Origin: Actinomycetes bacterium
Lineage (GTDB): Bacteria; Actinomycetota; Acidimicrobiia; Acidimicrobiales; Ilumatobacteraceae
Reading direction: 5' to 3'
DNA: 64,000 bases
Assembly: GCA_029782355.1 (NCBI GenBank)
Contig: JAKOUY010000016.1
Span: 248,001 to 312,000 of the forward strand
Within the stretch, counting starts at the first letter, position 1. Each line of letters opens with the position of its first letter. Positions 1 through 7,047 of this stretch are shown here, piece after piece. Made by a program: the position numbers and the translations under genes. A model generated the notes under the pieces. It worked only from the letters and a program-made list of their open reading frames with translations. It was not told the origin of the DNA and did no database searches.

Positions 1-726
1 CTCGTCCAATGCGTCGGGCGTGGTCGGCCGGGCGCCGACCAGGGTGGCCACGTCCTCGGCCACCGCCTGGACCCGGGCCAGCGGGGTGCGCAGCTCGTGG
101 GCCGCGGCGGTCAGGAACTCGTCGCGCTGGCGCAGCGATGCGGCCGCCGGCCGGATCGAGCGTCCGGCCAACCACCACCCGCACACACCCACGGCCCCCA
201 CCAGCAGGACGGCCGCGATCCACGTCCAGCGGGCCACCACGTTGCCGGGGGTCGGGCGGCGAGCAGCCACCACCACCGCCCCGCCGATGGTGTCGTCGAC
301 GAACAGCGGCATCGCCGCCGCCCGGCGGACCTGGCCCCCGATGCGGACCTCGCCGGGCGTGCCGCGCTCGGCGGCGTCGGCCGTGGCCCGCCGAGCCAGC
401 TCGAGCGCTCCGGACAGGTCGGCTCGCCCACCGAGCAGCACCAGTCGCCCGTCGTCCCCCGGAGCGAACGCCGCCCACCACACCCGCTCGGCCACCACGT
501 CGTCGGCAATGGCGTGCGGGTCGAGGCGCCGACCGCTGTCGTCGACGAGAGAGGCGGCCCGACCGGCCCAGCCGACCAGCTCGTCGACCTCGCGCTGGTC
601 GCGCAGGTGCCGCTCGACGACGGTCACCACGAGGGCGAGCAGGACGACGGCCAGGGCGCTGGTGAGCGAGTACCACAGCGTCAGCCGCCGGCGCAGCCGG
701 CGCAGGTCACCCGTCGGGTCGCTCAC
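1..726 (-). CDS. sensor histidine kinase, 3' end outside window
   Basis: Membrane sensor kinase of a two-component pair; it should autophosphorylate on a histidine and pass the phosphate to the regulator encoded just upstream. The GTG start overlaps the regulator stop by four bases (GTGA, 723-726). From the N-terminus there is a basic stretch, a membrane helix at about residues 15-37, a roughly 125-residue extracytoplasmic sensor, a second helix near 165-186, and the HisKA H-box HELRTPL near residue 205. The window ends about 37 residues later, so the ATP-binding domain is not visible. I do not recognise the sensor domain, so the stimulus is unknown. Confidence 0.9.
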   Translation of the reverse strand, partial: MSDPTGDLRRLRRRLTLWYSLTSALAVVLLALVVTVVERHLRDQREVDELVGWAGRAASLVDDSGRRLDPHAIADDVVAERVWWAAFAPGDDGRLVLLGGRADLSGALELARRATADAAERGTPGEVRIGGQVRRAAAMPLFVDDTIGGAVVVAARRPTPGNVVARWTWIAAVLLVGAVGVCGWWLAGRSIRPAAASLRQRDEFLTAAAHELRTPLARVQAVAEDVATLVGARPTTPDALDE

Positions 727-1391
727 TCCCCGACGACCAGTGCGTAGCCCAGCCCGCGGGTCGTCACGATCAACGGCGGGTCACCGAGCTTGCGTCGCAG
801 CGCGGCGATGCGCACGTCGACCACGTTGGAGCGGGGGTCGAGGTGTTCGTCCCAGCAGTGCTCGATCAGATCGCGGCGCGACACCACCTGGCCGGCGCGG
901 CGCATCAGCTCGTGCAGCAGTATGAACTCCTTGCGGGTCAGCTCGATCTCGGCGCCGGCGCGGGTGACCCGGGCGCGCTGCGGTTCGAGCACCACGTCGG
1001 CGACGCGCAACTCGGTCTCGACCGGCGTGAGGGTCGCCCGCCGGGTCAGGGCGTGCACCCGGGCGACCAGCTCGTCCAGGGCGAACGGCTTGACGAGGTA
1101 GTCGTCGGCACCGGCGGCCAACCCCGCTACCCGCTCGGGCACGGCATCGGCGGCGGTGACGAACAGCACCAGGCAACCCCCACCGCGATCGCGCAGGCCG
1201 CGGACCAGCTCGAGGGCGTCGCCGTCGGGGAGGCCGCGGTCGAGCACCGCGATGTCGTAGTCGGTGACGTACAGCTTGAGGTCGGCATCGGCCAGGGTGG
1301 ACGACCGATCGACGGCGAACCCGGCGCGCTCCAGAGCCCTGCTCATCGCTCCGGCGATGTCGTCGTCGTCTTCGAGGAGGAGGACGCGAAT
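723..1391 (-). CDS. OmpR/PhoB-family response regulator, probable ATT start
   Basis: DNA-binding partner of the adjacent kinase. It has a receiver domain with an N-terminal acidic cluster (EDDDD), the phospho-acceptor Asp near residue 51 in AVLDRGLP and the conserved Lys in VKPF, followed by a winged helix ending VTTRGLGYALVVGE. The first ATG (1346) would delete strand 1 and the acidic pocket. Back to the in-frame TAG there is no ATG, GTG or TTG. An ATT at 1389-1391 gives the expected opening MRVLLLEDD and sits seven bases after the hexamer TAGAGT, as in other leaderless starts here. I therefore place the start at ATT; a sequencing error is the alternative. Length 222 residues, normal for the family. 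Confidence 0.85.
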   Translation of the reverse strand: MRVLLLEDDDDIAGAMSRALERAGFAVDRSSTLADADLKLYVTDYDIAVLDRGLPDGDALELVRGLRDRGGGCLVLFVTAADAVPERVAGLAAGADDYLVKPFALDELVARVHALTRRATLTPVETELRVADVVLEPQRARVTRAGAEIELTRKEFILLHELMRRAGQVVSRRDLIEHCWDEHLDPRSNVVDVRIAALRRKLGDPPLIVTTRGLGYALVVGE

Positions 1392-1398
1392 GGTCCCG

Positions 1399-1404
1399 AC
1401 TCTA
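1399..1404 (-). promoter_or_regulatory. -10 element, leaderless response-regulator promoter
   Basis: TAGAGT read on the minus strand ends seven bases before the ATT start. This is the TANNNT-N5-8-start arrangement seen before many other first genes here, so transcription probably begins at the start codon itself. Confidence 0.45.
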
Positions 1405-1465
1405 GGCCGAGACCCGTCGAGCCGGGCCGCTGCCGACCGGTTGCCCGCTAGTCTCTAGGCGTTCT

Positions 1466-1536
1466 GCGGGTGTAGTTCAGAGGCAGAACATCAGCTTCCC
1501 AAGCTGAGAACGCGGGTTCGATTCCCGTCACCCGCT
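1466..1536 (+). tRNA. tRNA-Gly (CCC anticodon)
   Basis: A complete cloverleaf can be drawn: acceptor arms GCGGGTG and CACCCGC, an anticodon stem TCAGC/GCTGA closing the loop TTCCCAA with anticodon CCC at 1498-1500, and a T-arm with GGTTCGATTCC. It decodes GGG. The discriminator base is T. The 3' CCA is not cleanly encoded (TCCCA follows the acceptor), so the CCA-adding enzyme at 23.9-25.3 kb would finish it. Confidence 0.93.
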
Positions 1537-1554
1537 CCCAGCCGGCATCGCCGG

Positions 1555-2211
1555 TCACACGGCCAGGCCGCGGCGGGTCGCCTCGCTGCGGATGGTGGCG
1601 GCCACTCCGGCCACCAGCAGGTGGCGCAGCTCCGGGTTCGGGCGGGTGCCGGCGACCGTGGTGCCGATCAGCTCGCCCGCCAGGTAGCCGCGCAGCGTCA
1701 GGAACGCGTAGCGCACCAGGTCGGCCTCGGTGGCGGCGGCGCCGAGGGTGCGGTCGAACAGCGGCTGCCAGGCGCGCACCAGGCGCTGGCCGTGGACGCG
1801 AGCCGCGGCACGGACCTCCGCCGTACGGTCCGGATTGCCGCCCAGATCGAGCAGGATCTGCAGCTGGACCAGGTGCAGCGGGCTGCCGTAGTGCTCGGCG
1901 AGGACCGCCAGCAGGCAGGCCAGCCGCTGCTCGAGGGTCGCGCCGGTGATCTCGGCCGAGGCCATCGACTGCTGGACGGCGTCCCAGCGGGCGTTGAGCA
2001 CCTCGAGCAGCAAGGCGTCGCGGGTCCGGAACTGGTGCTGGATGGCACCCCAGGTGACCCCGGCCCGCCGAGCGATCTCGTTGGAGCTGGCCCGGTAGTA
2101 GCCGAGCTCGGTGATGGTGGCCACGGCTGCGTCGAGCACCCGTTGGCGGGTCTGGGCGCCGTCGGACCGGTGCGGTCGGCGGGCCGGCGGGACCGTGGCC
2201 TGCCGGCTCAC
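1555..2211 (-). CDS. TetR-family transcriptional regulator
   Basis: Predicted ligand-responsive repressor of 218 residues. The N-terminal helix-turn-helix spans about residues 20-70 (EIARRAGVTWGAIQHQF is the recognition region), followed by an all-helical ligand-binding domain. The GTG start overlaps the stop of the thiolase-like gene by four bases, so it is the last gene of the acyl-CoA operon. By family habit it would repress its own operon and respond to an acyl-CoA intermediate. A perfect inverted repeat in the operon's promoter region (6205-6220) is a candidate operator. The ligand is inference. Confidence 0.88.
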   Translation of the reverse strand: MSRQATVPPARRPHRSDGAQTRQRVLDAAVATITELGYYRASSNEIARRAGVTWGAIQHQFRTRDALLLEVLNARWDAVQQSMASAEITGATLEQRLACLLAVLAEHYGSPLHLVQLQILLDLGGNPDRTAEVRAAARVHGQRLVRAWQPLFDRTLGAAATEADLVRYAFLTLRGYLAGELIGTTVAGTRPNPELRHLLVAGVAATIRSEATRRGLAV

Positions 2212-3374
2212 CAACGCTCCAGGACCACACCGGTCCGCCCGGCGCTGACCAGCACTCGCTGCGGACGGCCGATCTGGTTGGCTGCCACCCCGCGCAGCTG
2301 GCGGACGGCCTCGGACGTCAGGTTCAACCCGTGGATGTAGCCCTCGCCGATCAGGCCCCCGTTCGGGTTGGTGGGCAGCGACCCGGTCGGACCGAGGTGG
2401 CCGTCGGCCACGAAGCCGGCGGCTTCGCCGGGCCCGCAGAACCCGAGACCCTCGAGTTGCATGAACAGCACCGGGGTGAAGGCGTCGTAGATCATCGCCA
2501 CGTCGATGTCCGCCCGAGCGATCCCGGTGCTGCCGAACAGCCGCCGTCCGAGGGCCACGGCGCTGTCCATCACCGCCAGGTCGGGCCGGTAGTGGTTGGT
2601 GGCGACCTCCTCGCCGCCCACCGCCGCACCGGATGCCGCGGCGATGCCCACCGGTGCGGCGAACGACGCGGCGCGTGGCCGATCGGTGATCACCAGGGCC
2701 ACCGCCCCATCGGTCTCCTGGCAGCAGTCGAACAGCCGGATCGAGGGCTCGGCGATCCAGCGCGACGCCTGGTGGTCGGCGAGGGTGATCGGTCGCCCGG
2801 CGAAGTGGGCGTCGGGGTTGGTCGCGGCGTACTGGCGCAACTGCACCACCGCCCGGCCGAAGTCGGCGTTGGTGAGGCCGAAGGTGTGCAGGTAGCGGGT
2901 GGCGTTGAGCGACATCCACGATGCCGGGGTCAGCAGGCCGTACGGCGTGCACCACTGGCTGGCGGTGGTGCCGGCGTGGCTGGTGCCGGCCTGGGTGCCC
3001 ACCTGGGCTCGGCCGAAGCGGTTGCCCGAGCGCGACTTGCAGGCCCGGTAGGCCACCACCGTGGTGGCCGCGCCGGATGCCGTGGCCGCGGCGGCGTGGA
3101 GCAGAACGCCCTGTGAGCCGCCACCCCCGTACGGCACCCGGCTGGACCAGGCCAGCTCCCGAAATCCGATCGCCCGGGCCAACTCGGTCTCCTCGACCGG
3201 ATCGATGGTGTAGCTGACCAAGCCGTCGACGTCGGCGGGTGCCAGGCCGGCGTCGGCCAGGGCGGCGCGGATGGCCTCGGCGGCCAGCTGGGTCTCGCTG
3301 CGCCCGGCCGCTTTGGAGAGCTCGGTCTGGCCCAGGCCGACGATGGCCGCCCGCCCGCCGATGCCGGCACTCAT
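2208..3374 (-). CDS. thiolase-like / SCP-x (Ltp2-type aldolase?) protein
   Basis: A 388-residue member of the thiolase superfamily of the lipid-transfer (SCP-x) type, opening with AIVGLGQTELSK. Proteins of this group partner DUF35 proteins and either cleave 3-ketoacyl-CoAs or, like Ltp2, carry out retro-aldol cleavage of branched acyl-CoAs in steroid side-chain breakdown. The DUF35 gene lies directly upstream with an ATGA overlap (3371-3374), the usual arrangement for an obligate complex. The typical thiolase cysteine context is not obvious; the nearest candidate is in YRACKSRSG near residue 109. I therefore leave thiolase versus aldolase open. Cytoplasmic; no membrane segments. Confidence 0.85.
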   Translation of the reverse strand: MSAGIGGRAAIVGLGQTELSKAAGRSETQLAAEAIRAALADAGLAPADVDGLVSYTIDPVEETELARAIGFRELAWSSRVPYGGGGSQGVLLHAAAATASGAATTVVAYRACKSRSGNRFGRAQVGTQAGTSHAGTTASQWCTPYGLLTPASWMSLNATRYLHTFGLTNADFGRAVVQLRQYAATNPDAHFAGRPITLADHQASRWIAEPSIRLFDCCQETDGAVALVITDRPRAASFAAPVGIAAASGAAVGGEEVATNHYRPDLAVMDSAVALGRRLFGSTGIARADIDVAMIYDAFTPVLFMQLEGLGFCGPGEAAGFVADGHLGPTGSLPTNPNGGLIGEGYIHGLNLTSEAVRQLRGVAANQIGRPQRVLVSAGRTGVVLERW

Positions 3375-3790
3375 CGCTGCGCCGCTCCCGCCACGGTGAA
3401 GACCGGGACCTGCCCCCCGGCGACCGTGGGGGCGAAGCGCAGCTCGACCGGCAGACCGATGCGCACCTCGGCGGCGGCCACGCCGATGAGGTTGGACACC
3501 AGGCGGACACCCTCGTCCAGCTCGACGACGACGGCGATCACCGGGTAGTCGAACGCCGGGTGCTGCGGGTGGTGCAGCAGGGTGTAGCTGTACACCACGC
3601 CCGTGCCGGGGACATCCGTCCAACGCAGGTCCAGTGAGCCGCACGCCGGGCACATCGGCCGCGGCGGGTGGTACCACGCCCGGCACCCGGCGCAGCGCTG
3701 GACGGCCAGGCGGCCGTCGTCGGCGGCATCCCAGAACCCATGGTTGTCCGCCGTGCGCACCGGCTCGGGGTGGGGCCGACCAGGGGTCAT
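3371..3790 (-). CDS. DUF35 Zn-ribbon/OB-fold acyl-CoA-binding protein
   Basis: A 139-residue protein with an N-terminal helix, a four-cysteine zinc ribbon (CAGC and CPAC near residues 33-50) and a C-terminal OB fold. DUF35 proteins such as ChsH2 bind and position acyl-CoA and form complexes with thiolase-like aldolases or hydratases. It sits between the CoA-transferase and the thiolase-like gene with four-base overlaps on both sides, so all three products are probably made together. The substrate cannot be read from the sequence. Confidence 0.88.
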   Translation of the reverse strand: MTPGRPHPEPVRTADNHGFWDAADDGRLAVQRCAGCRAWYHPPRPMCPACGSLDLRWTDVPGTGVVYSYTLLHHPQHPAFDYPVIAVVVELDEGVRLVSNLIGVAAAEVRIGLPVELRFAPTVAGGQVPVFTVAGAAQR

Positions 3791-6192
3791 GACACGCCGA
3801 CCGCGCCGGCAGCGATCAACGCGTCGATCTCCTCCGGGGCGTATCCGGCTTCGCCCAGCAACTGGCGACTGTGCTGGCCGCACCCGCACGGGCCGCGCTG
3901 GACGACGCCCGGGGTGGCCGAGAAGTCGATCAGCAGCCCGGGGTCCTCGAACCGCCCGACCCCGGGAGCCTCGGTGGTGGTGACCCAGCCGAGCCGGGCG
4001 GCCTCGGGGTCGTCGAACAGCGTCCGGCAGAACGACTCGTCGACCACCTCGCACGGCACCCCGGCGGCGTCGAGCAGCTCGAACCAGTCGCCGGCGGTGA
4101 GCTCGGCAAGGCGCGCCGGGCGCTCGCCGGGCGGGCCGGCCAGCTCCGCGAATCGCGCTGCCGAACGGTCGTCGAGCGTGACCACGAAGATCCAGCGCTG
4201 ATCGGCGCAGCGGAACATCCGGTACCGGTCGGACAGGCCGGTCTGCTCGGCGTCGAGCCGTCCCGACTCGGCGGGGGTGCCGTCGGCGCGCAGGTAGCTG
4301 TAGGCCGTGTGCAGCAGGCCGGCGTTGACGATCGCCGTGCTCACGGCCTGGCCCTGGCCGGTGAGCTCGCGGTGGTACAGCGCGGCGCAGATCGCCGCTG
4401 CCGCCAGGAGCGCATTGCCCGTGTCGCCCATGTTCGAACGGCTCCACAGCGGCGGGTTCCCGGCGTCGCAGGCCCCGTCGGCCCACTCGGTCCCGGTCAG
4501 CGCTGCGGCGGTCTGATCGGTGCCGGGCAGCGCCGATCGTGGCCCCGTGTCGTAGCCGCGGGTGTTGCACCAGATCAGCCGGGGGTGGCGGGCGTGCAAG
4601 CCCTCCCAGTCGAGGCCGAGCCGGGCCGCTGCGCCCGGGCGCCAGTTGGTGGTGACCACGTCGGCGGTGCCGACCAGGCGGTGCAGCACGGCCAGGCCGG
4701 CGGCGGACTTCAGGTCGAGGGCGATGCTCCGCTTGCCCCGGTTGGTGCCCAGGCCCATGTGCGTGCCGGCCCAGTAGCCGTCCCACATGGCCATCACCTT
4801 GACCACGTCGGCACCCAGGTCGGCGAGCAGGCGGCCGGTGAACGGCCCGGCCACGCCGAGGCCGAGGTCGAGGACGCGCACGCCGGCCAGCGGGTGGGCC
4901 AGGTGAGCGCCCGCCGGTGCGGGCGGGGACGCCGTCGCCCGGCGGGCCGTGCCCTCGGCGTGCCCGGTGGCCTCGGCGCGCACCTCGGCCGTGTCGGCGC
5001 CGCGGCGATGCGTCGGGCCCTGCACCCGGCCCGGCGTCGCCGAGAAGTCGAGGACCACCCCGACGTGACGGATCGGACCAAGATCCGGGTCGTCGACGGT
5101 GACCACGCAGCCGTCGGCGGCGAACGCCTCGTCGGCCAGGGCTTCGGCCGGCGAGCGCACCGCGGCCACGCCCATGCCGGCCTGCTCGGCGGCGGCGGTC
5201 CACGCCCCGCTCGGGAACTTGGCGAAGGCCTCGGCCAGCAGCGGATGGAGGAACATCCCGGTCAACAGTCCCTCGGGCTCCATCGACAGCCGATCGGGGT
5301 CGTCGCGGTAGGCGGTGTCCAGTGGCGCGGCCGCCAGCGAGTCGCCCGCCGCGGCGCTCAGCACCCAGTGCGGGCGCACCGTCCAGTGGTGCACCCAACG
5401 CCCGTCGGCGCAGCGGTACAGCCCCTCGATGCTGCGGGCGTCGATCGGCCACATCCAGTACAGCGGAGCGTCGGGGCGCTCGACCCGCTGCCAGTTCAGG
5501 CAGGTCGCGGCCAGCGCCCCCTGGAGCAGCGAGGTGTGCACCCGCTGGCCGGTGCCCGTCACGGCTCGGGCCCGCAGCGCCGCGGCCAGGCCCACCGCAC
5601 CGAGGTACATCGCCCCGATGCTGGGCCACGTGGTGCGCGGCAGCACCGGTCCGTCGCGATCGGCGCCGCGCACCAGCCCGTCGGGCGTGCCGAACTCGGG
5701 GTGCGGCCCGGGCCGGCCGGCGATGTACTCCATCGCTCCCCCGACCCGGCCCTTCTGGTCGTACAGCAGACCGGTGCGGGCCATGACCAGGGCGTCGTAG
5801 CCGGGACGGTGGCGGTGGGCCGGGTGCGCGCCGTAGGCACTGATCGACAGGGTGATCAACCTCGGGTTGGAGGACGCCAGGCGATCGTGGTCGAGGCCGA
5901 GCGAGGCGGCCCGCCCCGGCGCGAACGACTCGACGATCACGTCGGCGTCGGCGGCCAGGGCGCGCACGACGGCGAGGTCGGCGGGGTCGCGGAGGTCCAG
6001 CTCGGCCCGTCGCTTGCCGCGGTGCCAGACCCGCTCCCCGCTGCCTAACGGAACGGCGTCGGCACCGGGGCGCTCGATGCGGGTCACCTGGGCACCCTGG
6101 TCGGCGCACAGCATGGTCACCATCGGCCCGGCGATGCCCGTCGACAGATCGACGACCCGCAGACCGTCGTACACCCCCACCCGCCGCAACAT
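3787..6192 (-). CDS. two-domain family III (CaiB/BaiF) CoA-transferase
   Basis: At 801 residues this is twice the length of an ordinary CaiB/BaiF protein and contains two tandem copies. The first opens [17 protein letters not shown] and the second, near residue 430, opens [17 protein letters not shown]. Such enzymes move CoA between acids without a ping-pong thioester exchange on glutamate; the fused form could supply both halves of the interlocked dimer. It leads a four-gene operon with the DUF35, thiolase-like and TetR genes, suggesting activation of a carboxylic acid for degradation. The ATG at 6192 lies five bases after TAGCAT, so the message may be leaderless. The substrate is unknown. 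Confidence 0.9.
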   Translation of the reverse strand: MLRRVGVYDGLRVVDLSTGIAGPMVTMLCADQGAQVTRIERPGADAVPLGSGERVWHRGKRRAELDLRDPADLAVVRALAADADVIVESFAPGRAASLGLDHDRLASSNPRLITLSISAYGAHPAHRHRPGYDALVMARTGLLYDQKGRVGGAMEYIAGRPGPHPEFGTPDGLVRGADRDGPVLPRTTWPSIGAMYLGAVGLAAALRARAVTGTGQRVHTSLLQGALAATCLNWQRVERPDAPLYWMWPIDARSIEGLYRCADGRWVHHWTVRPHWVLSAAAGDSLAAAPLDTAYRDDPDRLSMEPEGLLTGMFLHPLLAEAFAKFPSGAWTAAAEQAGMGVAAVRSPAEALADEAFAADGCVVTVDDPDLGPIRHVGVVLDFSATPGRVQGPTHRRGADTAEVRAEATGHAEGTARRATASPPAPAGAHLAHPLAGVRVLDLGLGVAGPFTGRLLADLGADVVKVMAMWDGYWAGTHMGLGTNRGKRSIALDLKSAAGLAVLHRLVGTADVVTTNWRPGAAARLGLDWEGLHARHPRLIWCNTRGYDTGPRSALPGTDQTAAALTGTEWADGACDAGNPPLWSRSNMGDTGNALLAAAAICAALYHRELTGQGQAVSTAIVNAGLLHTAYSYLRADGTPAESGRLDAEQTGLSDRYRMFRCADQRWIFVVTLDDRSAARFAELAGPPGERPARLAELTAGDWFELLDAAGVPCEVVDESFCRTLFDDPEAARLGWVTTTEAPGVGRFEDPGLLIDFSATPGVVQRGPCGCGQHSRQLLGEAGYAPEEIDALIAAGAVGVS

Positions 6193-6197
6193 AGCGG

Positions 6198-6203
6198 ATG
6201 CTA
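6198..6203 (-). promoter_or_regulatory. -10 element, CoA-transferase operon
   Basis: TAGCAT on the minus strand ends five bases before the ATG at 6192, consistent with a leaderless transcript. It lies inside the 49-base divergent region shared with ppgK. Confidence 0.4.
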
Positions 6204-6204
6204 T

Positions 6205-6220
6205 GGATCGGCCGCGATCC
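6205..6220. promoter_or_regulatory. inverted repeat, candidate TetR operator
   Basis: Perfect 6-bp arms GGATCG and CGATCC separated by GCCG, lying between the divergent CoA-transferase and ppgK -10 elements. A TetR gene ends the CoA-transferase operon, so autoregulation through this site is a reasonable guess. Binding has not been shown. Confidence 0.4.
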
Positions 6221-6228
6221 GGCCTCGC

Positions 6229-6234
6229 TACGAT
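6229..6234 (+). promoter_or_regulatory. -10 element, leaderless ppgK promoter
   Basis: TACGAT ends seven bases before the GTG at 6242. It overlaps the alternative ATG at 6233, which would then lie upstream of the transcript and could not be used. Confidence 0.45.
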
Positions 6235-6241
6235 GCCAGCC

Positions 6242-6994
6242 GTGACGGTCGACCCCAGCTCCATCATCGGCATCGACATCGGCGGATCGGGCATCAAGGG
6301 GGCACCGGTGGACATCGCCGCCGGCAAGCTGTCCGGCGAGCGGATCCGCCTGGTCACCCCGCAGCCGGCGACGCCCCAGGCGGTGGCCGCCACCGTGGCC
6401 GAGCTGGTCGGCCAGCTCAAGGCTCCCGGCCGCCTCGGCATCACCCTGCCGGCCGTGGTCCGCCAGGGCATCGTCGAGACCGCGGCGAACATCGACCCGG
6501 CGTGGGTGGGGACCAACGCCACCCAGCTGTTCGCCGAGGCCACCGGCCGCGAGGTCGTCGTGGTCAACGATGCCGACGCCGCCGGCCTGGCCGAGGTCCG
6601 CTTCGGGGCCGGCAAGGGCCGCACCGGCGTGGTGCTCATGCTCACCCTCGGGACCGGCATCGGCAGCGCTCTGTTCGTCAACGGCGTGCTGGTGCCGAAC
6701 ACCGAGCTCGGCCACGTCGAGCTCGACGGCAAGGGCGACGCCGAGGACTGGTGCGCGGCGTCGGTGCGCGAGCACGACGACCTCAGCTGGAAGGAGTGGG
6801 CCAAGCGGCTGCAGCGCTACTTCCGGTTGCTGGAGAGCGTGATCTGGCCGGACCTGATCATCATCGGCGGTGGGGTCAGCGACAAGTCCGACAAGTTCCT
6901 GCCGCGCATCGACCTGCGCACCGAGATCGTCCCGGCGGTGCTGGAGAACGAGGCCGGCATCGTCGGCGCCGCCATGGTGGCCGCCGAGCGCTGA
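6242..6994 (+). CDS. ppgK: polyphosphate glucokinase
   Basis: ROK-family kinase of 250 residues that phosphorylates glucose, preferentially with polyphosphate as donor. It has the phosphate-binding motif [11 protein letters not shown] at residues 10-20, the catalytic Asp in [24 protein letters not shown], and the PPGK-type sequence NTELGHVEL. The protein matches characterised actinobacterial PPGKs along its length. I chose GTG 6242 over ATG 6233 because the -10 hexamer ends at 6234. It converges on a cytoplasmic glucoamylase gene, which suggests that glucose from glycogen or maltodextrin is recaptured without spending ATP. Confidence 0.93.
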   Translation: MTVDPSSIIGIDIGGSGIKGAPVDIAAGKLSGERIRLVTPQPATPQAVAATVAELVGQLKAPGRLGITLPAVVRQGIVETAANIDPAWVGTNATQLFAEATGREVVVVNDADAAGLAEVRFGAGKGRTGVVLMLTLGTGIGSALFVNGVLVPNTELGHVELDGKGDAEDWCAASVREHDDLSWKEWAKRLQRYFRLLESVIWPDLIIIGGGVSDKSDKFLPRIDLRTEIVPAVLENEAGIVGAAMVAAER

Positions 6995-7029
6995 ACGTCA
7001 GCGGCCGGACGGAGCACCCGCTCGGCGCC

Positions 7030-7047
7030 GATCAGCCGGCGCTGATC
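7030..7047. terminator. hairpin between convergent ppgK and GH15 genes
   Basis: Perfect inverted repeat GATCAGC-CGGC-GCTGATC overlapping the last codons of the GH15 gene and 36 bases after the ppgK stop. It lacks a T-tract, so it could be a weak two-way terminator or only a stem at the mRNA ends. Confidence 0.3.

Noticed and set aside
3871-6048. 725-codon open frame antisense to the CoA-transferase
   Set aside because: The opposite strand encodes a clear two-domain CaiB/BaiF protein; this frame has no recognisable motifs.
6233-6235. ATG as the ppgK start
   Set aside because: It overlaps the TACGAT hexamer; a transcript starting 7-8 bases downstream would begin at GTG 6242 instead. Kept only as an alternative.
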